Shown here: positions 7,694 through 14,229 of the stretch, piece by piece
Numbering within the stretch: the first letter of the stretch is position 1
How the letters are laid out: each line of letters starts with the position of its first letter
NCBI GenBank assembly: GCA_938030835.1
Contig: CALHID010000252.1
Location: forward strand, 1-18,017
Direction of reading: 5' to 3'
Origin: an uncultured Actinomyces sp.
Lineage (GTDB): Bacteria; Actinomycetota; Actinomycetes; Actinomycetales; Actinomycetaceae
DNA: 18,017 nt
Program-made: the position numbers and the translations under genes
The notes under the pieces: generated by a model
The model's database searches: none
What the model was told of the DNA's origin: nothing
Seen by the model: the letters and a program-made list of their open reading frames with translations, nothing else

Positions 7694-8854
7694 TTAGGAG
7701 ACGATCTGAATAACTTCCGATGCGGGGAGCAATTGCTCTCCGCACGCGTGGGCTGTAATTTGGTCGATTCCGCGGCACACAGCACCTTGAACCACCCCGC
7801 GTCCGCCCAGCTGAGAGACACGGATTTCGGGCATGTGGATTGTGAGTTCTTCGAGGCGTGAAGAAAATTCATCCTTCCACAGATCTGCGGATGCTGAGAT
7901 ACCTCCGCCAAGGATGAGAACTTCTGGGTCAATCGTCAGGATCAGCGCTGCTGCTCCAAGGGCGAGGTCTCGTGCGAATTCTTTGACAATCCGCGTTGCT
8001 TCTGTGTCGCCATCCCTCATCCGGTCGCATACCCACCGCGCTGCTGAGCGATGAGAAAGGTCGGCAGGAAGCTGAGAGTGCGTGAAGAAATGAGCGGGTG
8101 TCTTGTACCAGTTGAGGTGGGGGAGTGCACCGATTTCTCCGGCAGCGCCGGCTGAGCCCCGACAGACCTTTCCATCGATCATGAAGGATGCGCCAATTCG
8201 TGCACCGGCCATGATGTAGACGGCTGAAGAAACATCTTGCGCCTGACCGAGGTGTGACTCCGCATCCAGAGCACACTTACAGTCATTCTCAACGGTAACG
8301 GGGCGTTTATAACGCGCCTGAAGCTCTTGAACCATGGGCACGCTCTCCCAACCGGGAAGAGGGCCGCCGAAAGGCATCCTTCCGGCCTCGTCAACGGGAC
8401 CGGTGACTGCGACGGAAATCAATGCCAGACCGTCGCGGTAGGACGGGTTTTTCTCAAGGGTGTGGGAAATGGTGTGCTGAACAGCTTCCATTCGCCTAGG
8501 CGCAGCCGACGAAGGAGCCAGTTCGGTTTCTTCTGAGCACTTTTCTTCACCGCATAGATCGGTCAAGGAAGTTGCGATTCGGTTTGCCCCAATATCGATA
8601 CCCAAGACAAAACCCGACTCTGAGCGAAAACGGTAGCGCTTTGCAGGGCGCCCAGTGGGAGGTGAAGCCGGTGGTAGGGATTGGACCCATCCCAAACGCT
8701 CAAGATCAGTGATCGTTGCGTTGACCGACGTGCGCGAGAGGCCCGTTGCAGCAGCAATTTGAGAGGAAGTTGTGTCCTCAATAGTGCGCAGGTGCGCAAG
8801 TACCGCAAGGGAATTCATTTCCCTGATGCGGTCGGGGCCGTAGGTCTGAGTCAT
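7694..8854 (-). CDS. ROK-family transcriptional repressor (sugar-responsive)
   Basis: The 386-residue protein combines an N-terminal winged helix-turn-helix (about 10-75; TTSSQIAAATGLSRTSVNAT is the recognition segment) with a sugar-kinase-like ROK domain. That domain shows the phosphate-loop motif GIDIGANRIATSL (85-97), VENDCKCALDAE (188-199, with the active-site-type D191), GSAGAAGEIGALPH (233-246) and a glycine-rich ILGGGIS (314-320). The usual ROK zinc signature CxCGxxGCxE, expected shortly after GEIG, is absent, and the histidine normally following GEIG is replaced by alanine. It is therefore a divergent regulator rather than a kinase. It is encoded in the island between the two operator-like boxes, making it the best candidate for their regulator; the ligand is probably a sugar from the GH36 pathway. 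Start ATG 8854 is preceded by the purine run GAAGAGAGAG (8866-8857). It shares the bidirectional terminator with the oxidoreductase gene. Confidence 0.92.
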   Translation of the reverse strand: MTQTYGPDRIREMNSLAVLAHLRTIEDTTSSQIAAATGLSRTSVNATITDLERLGWVQSLPPASPPTGRPAKRYRFRSESGFVLGIDIGANRIATSLTDLCGEEKCSEETELAPSSAAPRRMEAVQHTISHTLEKNPSYRDGLALISVAVTGPVDEAGRMPFGGPLPGWESVPMVQELQARYKRPVTVENDCKCALDAESHLGQAQDVSSAVYIMAGARIGASFMIDGKVCRGSAGAAGEIGALPHLNWYKTPAHFFTHSQLPADLSHRSAARWVCDRMRDGDTEATRIVKEFARDLALGAAALILTIDPEVLILGGGISASADLWKDEFSSRLEELTIHMPEIRVSQLGGRGVVQGAVCRGIDQITAHACGEQLLPASEVIQIVS

Positions 8855-8885
8855 GGCTCTCTCTTCGTTGGGATGAGACCAATTC

Positions 8886-8921
8886 AGCGTAGGCCCAGGA
8901 AGGAAATCCTGAGCCTACGCT
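8886..8921 (-). terminator. long stem-loop between the surface-protein gene and the ROK gene
   Basis: A 15-bp stem (8886-8900 with 8907-8921; arms AGCGTAGGCCCAGGA and TCCTGAGCCTACGCT, one mismatch) encloses a 6-nt loop. It lies 48 bp past the surface-protein stop and 31 bp before the ROK start on the same strand. No T-tract follows on the minus strand. A T-less terminator or an mRNA-processing hairpin that lowers readthrough into the ROK gene both fit. Confidence 0.6.
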
Positions 8922-8971
8922 GATAGGCGAGTCGAATAATTCTGGATACTCGACTGCTGCGACGCCTATCA
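8921..8971 (-). other. second inverted repeat overlapping the surface-protein stop codon
   Basis: TGATAGGCG (8921-8929) and CGCCTATCA (8963-8971) form a perfect 9-bp stem, and an inner AGTCGA/TCGACT pair can extend it. The outer arm contains the TGA stop of the surface-protein gene (8971-8969). It abuts the 15-bp stem-loop with a one-base overlap, so the two make a tandem hairpin at the 3' end of that mRNA. Confidence 0.6.
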
Positions 8972-10666
8972 GGCGTGCGTGCGGCGAATCAGAAGGGTTC
9001 CAAGCCCAAGCGCGCCCGCTGCGATTGCGAGAACAGCGCCACCGACGGTGCCGGTGCGCGCCAGCTTCGTCTTGGGGGTTTGAGCACTCTGCTTTTCAGT
9101 AGAAGTGCTAGCTGCCTTGGCTTCAGTGGAACCGCCGGGTGTGCTCGACTCATTGCTCTTCGGGGTGGAGGGCTGAGTCGGAAGTGAGCTGCCCAAAGAC
9201 ACCGTTCCCAAGCTCAAGTAGCCCGGAAGGGTTGTGCCCATTGCTTCGTTTGCAAATGCCACAGGTGCGCCATTGGGGAGCGGATTGACAACCCGAAGGA
9301 CCGCAGTGAGATCCCCGCTTACGGGGGCGCTATCCGTCTGGGCAGCGCGTTCTCCAGCGCCACTGCTCAGGTCAAGTGTGGCCTCGACAGTCGTTGACGA
9401 TCCGGGCTCAACGGAAGGAAGCGGGGACTCGATGGTCTTGGAAACGACCTTCTCGCCCTTGCTGTTCACCAGCGCGACCTCAATCGGCCAATTCGCGTAG
9501 AAGGGGGCGAGGCCGGTGTTAGCGATTTCTGCTTCGACGGTGACGGAGGAGTCCTTCACGGTCGTCCGGGCCTTCTTTGCGCTCAGGGTGTAGCCCATGA
9601 GAGCGTTTGCTTCCTTTGCTCGCTCCAGGTCTGCGCCCTTGTATCCGACAAGGAAAGCCTTGTGGTTGATGAGCCAGGTGGCGTGAGTGGCCTCGATGGA
9701 CTTCACCATGTCGAAGTTACGACCCTGTGCCTTTTCTGCTTCCGCACCCGGGCAGTTCAAAGGCTGAGAGAAGATGCAGGTCTGCAATGGCGGGTAAACC
9801 TCGCCACCGATTGGAACGTTCTGCCACGCCTTGTCTTCGCCCTGATTCTTCATGTGTGCCATGAAGTGCCAGTCAACGTTGTCAAGGGTTGAGTAGGCGA
9901 AAGAGTCATCGTGGTAGCCCATGTGGTGGGCCTTCGTCGCCTCGGTGGGGAGGCGGTACAGAATGTGCGTGTCGTTGAAGGCGCTATCCCATGCGGCAAC
10001 CAGCTTGGCGCGGAATTCGTCGCTGGGCATCCAGTTTTCGCCCTTGGGGTTGTCTGCGCTTACTTCACCGTTCATGGGCCAGGTGTGGTCTTCTCCCCAG
10101 AAACCGATGAGGCCGGCGGTCAAATAACCCACGCGCGCATCGCCGTCGTACTTCTCGCCGAGTGCCTTGACGAAGTCAAGCATCATTTCCTGAACGCGGG
10201 GGTCGTTGTAGTCGGGCGAAAATGATACGCGATTGTTATCAAAGACCGTGTAGGTGCGAGAAGTGTTGATTCCTTCATTGATGAGATACTGCGGAACTCC
10301 GGACTTCCTGGTGGGGTAGTCCAGGTAGAAACGGAACACTGCTTGGTGTCCTCGGGAGGCAATGGCGTCGAGCATCTTGTCGACCTTGCTCCAGTCATAG
10401 ACGCCCTTTGCGGTAACGACGTCACTGACGGGGAAGTAGGTCCATTCCATCGTGTAGGGGAGTGAGCCTTCTGCGACAGGCAACTCGCTTCCGTCATCGG
10501 GCGCGAAGGGGAAGAAGCCCTTGAGGGGGTTGGAAATGGGGGCTGGAGCGCTCTTGAGTTGCGTCCATTCTCCATTTCCCGCGTCCGAGGCCGTGGCCGG
10601 CAGGGCGGCAATCGTCAGTGCCGTCGCGAGTGCGCCTGAGAGAAGAAAAGCTGGTGTTTTTCTCAT
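8969..10666 (-). CDS. secreted, wall-anchored DUF4832-like protein (putative surface glycosidase or glycan-binding protein)
   Basis: Numbers count from ATG 10666 (565 aa), chosen because GAAAGGA lies 9 nt upstream and a signal peptide begins there (charged MRKT, hydrophobic core, cleavage near residue 26). An in-frame ATG at 10702 would spoil the signal peptide. The body resembles DUF4832/DUF4874 proteins: an opening NPLKGFFPF (46-54), then a barrel-like region with FRFYLDYP (111-118), GLIGFWGEDHTW (186-197) and IGGEVYP (286-292). E192 and E289 sit in strand-end positions that would suit catalytic acids, but this is inference. Only two cysteines occur (C297, C305), so a disulfide is likely. 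A beta-sandwich-like region (about 360-490) and a Ser/Thr/Pro stalk precede LARTG (535-539), a membrane span and RRTHA, a sortase signal of the LAxTG kind used by class E sortases. It is divergent from the sugar-transport operon and shares its operator region. I do not know a proven activity for this family. Confidence 0.82.
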   Translation of the reverse strand: MRKTPAFLLSGALATALTIAALPATASDAGNGEWTQLKSAPAPISNPLKGFFPFAPDDGSELPVAEGSLPYTMEWTYFPVSDVVTAKGVYDWSKVDKMLDAIASRGHQAVFRFYLDYPTRKSGVPQYLINEGINTSRTYTVFDNNRVSFSPDYNDPRVQEMMLDFVKALGEKYDGDARVGYLTAGLIGFWGEDHTWPMNGEVSADNPKGENWMPSDEFRAKLVAAWDSAFNDTHILYRLPTEATKAHHMGYHDDSFAYSTLDNVDWHFMAHMKNQGEDKAWQNVPIGGEVYPPLQTCIFSQPLNCPGAEAEKAQGRNFDMVKSIEATHATWLINHKAFLVGYKGADLERAKEANALMGYTLSAKKARTTVKDSSVTVEAEIANTGLAPFYANWPIEVALVNSKGEKVVSKTIESPLPSVEPGSSTTVEATLDLSSGAGERAAQTDSAPVSGDLTAVLRVVNPLPNGAPVAFANEAMGTTLPGYLSLGTVSLGSSLPTQPSTPKSNESSTPGGSTEAKAASTSTEKQSAQTPKTKLARTGTVGGAVLAIAAGALGLGTLLIRRTHA

Positions 10667-10687
10667 CGTTGAGAGTCCTTTCGGGCG

Positions 10688-10709
10688 ATTGAGCTCTGAC
10701 ATTGAGCTC
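10688..10709 (-). repeat. direct repeat of ATTGAGCTC in the surface-protein leader
   Basis: ATTGAGCTC occurs at 10688-10696 and again at 10701-10709 (13-bp period). Each copy contains the palindrome GAGCTC, so the two can also pair as a 6-bp stem. It lies just upstream of the Shine-Dalgarno sequence of the surface-protein gene. It may be chance or a second regulatory site. Confidence 0.3.
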
Positions 10710-10740
10710 GTGACAAGTAGTGAAGCAGAGCGTGATCAGC

Positions 10741-10761
10741 TTTGTCAATGGTCTTGACAAA
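10741..10761. promoter_or_regulatory. operator: perfect 8-bp inverted repeat between divergent genes (copy 1 of the island box)
   Basis: TTTGTCAA (10741-10748), a 5-bp spacer TGGTC, and TTGACAAA (10754-10761) form a perfect inverted repeat. The right arm contains the consensus -35 hexamer TTGACA for the transport operon. The left arm gives TTGACA on the minus strand (10748-10743), so it may be the -35 of the surface-protein gene, although no good -10 is seen on that side. A degenerate copy lies at 6371-6391. The symmetry is what a dimeric repressor would bind; the ROK protein encoded nearby is the natural candidate (inference). Confidence 0.8.
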
Positions 10762-10781
10762 CTTTGTTCAAGGTGTTTAAT
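10754..10781 (+). promoter_or_regulatory. promoter of the sugar-transport / alpha-galactosidase operon
   Basis: A consensus -35 TTGACA (10754-10759), a 16-bp spacer and TTTAAT (10776-10781, 5 of 6 matches) predict a transcript starting near 10788. The -35 is inside the inverted-repeat operator, so a bound repressor would exclude RNA polymerase. Confidence 0.75.
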
Positions 10782-10813
10782 TAGTGCCTGTCACAGCAAT
10801 GGAGGTGTACTCA

Positions 10814-11821
10814 ATGAAGAGCCCCACACTTGCGGAAGATCGGTCAGGGACCGGTTCCGATTCGCAGAAAACCAGCGCGCAACAGGGAACGCAGCTGGCA
10901 GAGAAGAAGCAGGGTTTGCACTCGAGCGCAGATGCGGCTGGAACTCGTACGCTCAAGCGTCGCGATGATCGCCGGGCGGCTGCTATCTTCCTCATTCCGA
11001 CCTTCATCGGTTTCTTCATCTTCTACGTCTACCCCGCACTTCGGGGCCTGTGGTATTCCTTCACAGACTTCAATCTGATCGGTGAGGCCAACTGGGTTGG
11101 CCTGGACAACTACAGCAAGGCAATTGCCGATAAGGAAGTCTGGAACGCCTTCAAAGTCACCATTGCTTACGCGCTGTACAACATCGTGGGACAGACTTTC
11201 CTCGGATTGCTTCTTGCGGCGCTCATGCAGCGATTTGCTCGCGCAACCTGGGTTCGCTCGCTCTTGCTCTTGCCATGGCTGGTTCCCAATGTCGCCATCG
11301 CGCTGATCTGGGGATGGCTCCTCGATTCAAATATCGGTTTTGTCACTCACCTACTTTCAATGGTTGGTGTTGATAGCGTGACTTTCTACAACGCCAACGC
11401 AGCAATGCCGATCGTCGCCGGAATTAATATCTGGGCCTACACCGGATACACCGCACTGCTTTTATACGCAGGCATGCTGCAGATCCCCGGTGAACTCTAT
11501 GAAAGTGCGTCGCTAGATGGCGCTGGTGAGACGCGAATGTTCTTCGGAATTACGCTTCCGCTTCTGCGTCCTGTTTTGGTTCTGGTCCTGGTCATGGGTC
11601 TGATTGGATCCTTCCAGATCTTCGATACGGTTCAGATCGGTTACGCCGGACACCCAATTCCCGCAGTTCGCGTCATTTACTACTACATCTACCAGCAGGG
11701 CTTCACCTTCCTGAAGATGGGCTACGCCTCGGCCGTCGCAATGCTCTTGGTTGTCGTCTTGGCAATCTTCACCGCAATCCAATTGCGCCTCATGCGCGCC
11801 GGCTCGTCGGATCTGGCCTAA
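10814..11821 (+). CDS. CUT1 sugar ABC transporter permease, MalF/UgpA type
   Basis: This is one of two membrane subunits of a carbohydrate importer. GGAGGT at 10801-10806, 7 nt before ATG 10814, decides the start over GTG 10784 and ATG 10799 (335 aa). A polar cytoplasmic tail of about 50 residues precedes the first span (about 54-77). Further spans lie near 113-138, 147-170, 198-220, 250-275 and 303-323. The coupling-helix EAA loop that contacts the ATPase is YESASLDGAGETRMFFGITLP (229-249), with the conserved glycine. It is the first gene of the four-gene operon, directly behind the operator-controlled promoter, and is followed by the partner permease after 11 bp. No ATPase gene is present in the window, as is usual where a shared MsmK-type ATPase serves several importers. 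Substrate specificity cannot be read from the permease. Confidence 0.94.
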   Translation: MKSPTLAEDRSGTGSDSQKTSAQQGTQLAEKKQGLHSSADAAGTRTLKRRDDRRAAAIFLIPTFIGFFIFYVYPALRGLWYSFTDFNLIGEANWVGLDNYSKAIADKEVWNAFKVTIAYALYNIVGQTFLGLLLAALMQRFARATWVRSLLLLPWLVPNVAIALIWGWLLDSNIGFVTHLLSMVGVDSVTFYNANAAMPIVAGINIWAYTGYTALLLYAGMLQIPGELYESASLDGAGETRMFFGITLPLLRPVLVLVLVMGLIGSFQIFDTVQIGYAGHPIPAVRVIYYYIYQQGFTFLKMGYASAVAMLLVVVLAIFTAIQLRLMRAGSSDLA

Positions 11822-11832
11822 GGGGATCAATC

Positions 11833-12711
11833 ATGCTCAAGAAATTCCAACCTTCCAAAGTCGTCGCGTGGGCTATCATCGCGATCGCAGTTCTTGCGAC
11901 GGTTTTCCCCTTCTACTGGATGATCCGTACGGCGATCACTCCTCAGGCTGATCTCATTGCCGAATCAACGAGGCTGTGGCCCTCTCACCCGACGATGATC
12001 AATTTCAAGCGAATTCTTGGAATGGTTTCCGTTGAAGAGGCTATGGCAGCCGGCGGTAGTGGAGCAACGATCAACTTCGCTATTGCAACAACGAACTCGC
12101 TGATTTACGCGGGCGGTATTGCCATCATTCAGACCTTCTTCGCTTCATGCGCGGCCTACGCTTTCGCCCGTTTGAAGTTCCCCTTCAAAAACGCGCTCTT
12201 TGCGTGCGTCATTGGTGCGCTCATGATCCCCGGGATCTTCTCGCTTCTGCCGAACTACGTGTTGATTAAGCAGCTTGGCTGGCTGAACACGATGCAGGGC
12301 ATGATGCTTCCCGCACTTTTCATGGCACCCTTCTCAATCTTCTTCCTGCGGCAGTTCTTCCTCTCCCTGCCTCGGGAAGTGGAGGAAGCGGCAATGCTTG
12401 ACGGATTGGGACCCGTCCGCCGTTTCTTCAAAGTAACCATCCCCATGTCCGCAGGACCAATCATGACGATGACCCTCATTACGATCATCGGCATGTGGAA
12501 AGACTTCCTCTGGCCGCTGCTGACCGGGCGCGAAGGCGCTCAGCTCCTCACCGTTGCTCTGGGAATTTTCCAGCAGCAATCGCCCAATAGGGCACCCGAC
12601 TGGACCGGACTCATGGCAGGGTCAACGCTCAGCGTCATCCCGGTCCTGATCCTCCTGATTCTCATGGGACGCAAGCTGGTTGAGTCCCTGAACTTCTCTG
12701 GAATCAAATAG
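11833..12711 (+). CDS. CUT1 sugar ABC transporter permease, MalG/UgpE type
   Basis: This is the second membrane subunit of the importer, 292 aa. It has an N-terminal span (about 10-31), a family-typical periplasm-side loop with RLWPSHPTMINF (47-58), and spans near 84-110, 119-140, 155-178, 207-228 and 264-280. The EAA loop reads REVEEAAMLDGLGPVRRFF (181-199), the usual signature. AAGGGGATC just before ATG 11833 is the ribosome site, partly overlapping the stop of the preceding permease gene. The gap of 11 bp upstream and 31 bp to the binding-protein start show a single transcript. Confidence 0.95.
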   Translation: MLKKFQPSKVVAWAIIAIAVLATVFPFYWMIRTAITPQADLIAESTRLWPSHPTMINFKRILGMVSVEEAMAAGGSGATINFAIATTNSLIYAGGIAIIQTFFASCAAYAFARLKFPFKNALFACVIGALMIPGIFSLLPNYVLIKQLGWLNTMQGMMLPALFMAPFSIFFLRQFFLSLPREVEEAAMLDGLGPVRRFFKVTIPMSAGPIMTMTLITIIGMWKDFLWPLLTGREGAQLLTVALGIFQQQSPNRAPDWTGLMAGSTLSVIPVLILLILMGRKLVESLNFSGIK

Positions 12712-12742
12712 CACGAAAGTGCCTGAAGAGAAAGAACCACAC

Positions 12743-14098
12743 ATGAAAACTCGTACCGTAGTCTCAGCGGGGATTGTCGCAGCAATGGCGCTGTCCCTGG
12801 GCGCGTGCAACGCCAACTCCTCGAGCACCTCGAGTTCCTCGGCATCGGGCGACGGTGTGACCGTCAGCTACTGGCTGTGGGATGACCGTCAAGCTCCTCT
12901 GTACCAGAAGTGCGCTGACGACTTCCACGCAGAAAACCCGAACATCACCGTCAAGATCACCCAGACCGCATGGGGCCAGTACTGGGATACGCTGACCACT
13001 CAGCTGGCAGCATCGAACGCGCCCGACACCTTTGTCGATCACTCCACGCGTCTTCTCCAGTTCATTGATTCCAAGCAGATTCTGGATATCACTGACAAGG
13101 CTAAGGAAGCTGGAATCGATGATTCCATCTACCAGCCCGGACTTGCTGATCTGTCGAAGTTCGATGGCAAGCGTTACGGCCTGCCCAAGGACTGGGACAC
13201 CATGGGTCTGCTCTACGACACCGAGGTCGCAAAGGAAGCTGGCTACACCAAGGAAGACATGGCCAAGCTGACCTGGAACCCCACCGATGGCGGTACCTTC
13301 CAGGAATTCGTTGCAAAGACCACTGTTGACGCCAATGGCCACAACGGACTTGACCCGGCCTTCGATAAGAACAACGTCAAGCGTTACGGCTACTACCCCG
13401 AGTGGGCAGACGGCGCAATCGGCCAGAACGGCTGGGGCGAATTCGCCGCTTCCAACGGCTTCACCTACGGCGACAAGACCGTGAACCCGACCAAGTTCAA
13501 CTTCGCCGATAAGAGCCTGGTCGACACCCTCGCTTGGGAACGTCAGCTCATCGAGAAGGGCTACGCCCCCAAGTTCGATAAGCAGTCCTCGCTGGGTACC
13601 GAGGCAACGATGAACGCAGGTATTGCTGCATCGACCATCGCCGGTTCCTTCACCGTCTCTTCCTACCTGGGTGCAGATGCGCAGAAGAAGTTCGCCTACG
13701 CACCTCTCCCGATCGGCCCCGTTGGACGTCGTAGCGCCATGAACGGCCTGCACGACGTCGTGTGGAGCGGCTCGAAGCACCCCGATGAGGCATTCAAGTG
13801 GATCGCCTACATGGCTTCCGACAAGTGCCAGATCAAGGTCGGCGAGTCCGGCGTCATCTTCCCCGCCAGCATCAAGGGCACCGAAGCGTCCCTGAAGGCA
13901 CGCGAGGCAAAGGGCCAGGACAACTCGGCATTCACCACCGTCGTTGAGAACAAGGAGACCTTCCCGGTTCCCGTCTTCTCACACGGTGACGAGGTCAACG
14001 CTCTGATCCAGGACGCTATCCAGGAGGTCGCCGGTGGTGCTGATCCTCAGGCGACCATGACCGCGGCCAACGAGAAGGCAAACGCCCTGCTCAAGTAA
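12743..14098 (+). CDS. extracellular sugar-binding lipoprotein of the ABC importer (family 1 solute-binding protein)
   Basis: This protein captures the imported sugar outside the membrane and hands it to the two permeases. Numbers count from ATG 12743 (451 aa). A lipoprotein signal peptide ends in the lipobox LGAC with the lipidated C22. A Ser-rich linker follows (about 25-40), then a mature family-1 fold starting VSYWLWDD. Many aromatic residues (for example WGQYW, YYPEW, WGEF) fit carbohydrate binding. An in-frame GTG at 12719 would place extra charged residues before the signal peptide and is rejected; AAGAGAAAG upstream of 12743 acts as the ribosome site. Codons are strongly biased toward C/G-ending choices (AAG, GAC, AAC, TTC) compared with neighbours, which suggests high expression. 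The stop is followed by a stable stem-loop before the GH36 gene, an arrangement often seen when the binding protein is made in excess of later genes. Confidence 0.95.
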   Translation: MKTRTVVSAGIVAAMALSLGACNANSSSTSSSSASGDGVTVSYWLWDDRQAPLYQKCADDFHAENPNITVKITQTAWGQYWDTLTTQLAASNAPDTFVDHSTRLLQFIDSKQILDITDKAKEAGIDDSIYQPGLADLSKFDGKRYGLPKDWDTMGLLYDTEVAKEAGYTKEDMAKLTWNPTDGGTFQEFVAKTTVDANGHNGLDPAFDKNNVKRYGYYPEWADGAIGQNGWGEFAASNGFTYGDKTVNPTKFNFADKSLVDTLAWERQLIEKGYAPKFDKQSSLGTEATMNAGIAASTIAGSFTVSSYLGADAQKKFAYAPLPIGPVGRRSAMNGLHDVVWSGSKHPDEAFKWIAYMASDKCQIKVGESGVIFPASIKGTEASLKAREAKGQDNSAFTTVVENKETFPVPVFSHGDEVNALIQDAIQEVAGGADPQATMTAANEKANALLK

Positions 14099-14105
14099 GC
14101 CACTG

Positions 14106-14156
14106 AGCGGGTCCCGCCCCCATCGATTACCCAATCGCAGGTTCGCGGGACCCGCT
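14106..14156 (+). other. intercistronic stem-loop between binding protein and GH36 genes
   Basis: AGCGGGTCCCGC (14106-14117) and GCGGGACCCGCT (14145-14156) form a perfect 12-bp stem around 27 nt that itself holds a CGATT/AATCG mini-stem (14122-14135 area). Each arm is also self-complementary (GCGGG-T/A-CCCGC), so alternative small hairpins are possible. It is followed by a pyrimidine-rich stretch without a run of T. It probably protects the 3' end of the binding-protein mRNA and partly terminates transcription, lowering GH36 output. Confidence 0.65.
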
Positions 14157-14229
14157 TTCCGCACCCAAACCCATAACTTTCCTTTCCTTCTGCACCGCTT
14201 CCCGCGGCCTCGTCAATGAAAGAACGATC

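Noticed and set aside
10667..10702. N-terminal extension of the surface protein from ATG 10702
   Set aside because: A strong ribosome site serves ATG 10666, and the extension would place polar residues before a normal signal peptide. The region is better read as leader.
12764..13780. 338-codon minus-strand open frame inside the binding-protein gene
   Set aside because: It mirrors the strong third-position G/C bias of the plus-strand gene, whose lipobox and family-1 fold are clear. It has no ribosome site or known motif.
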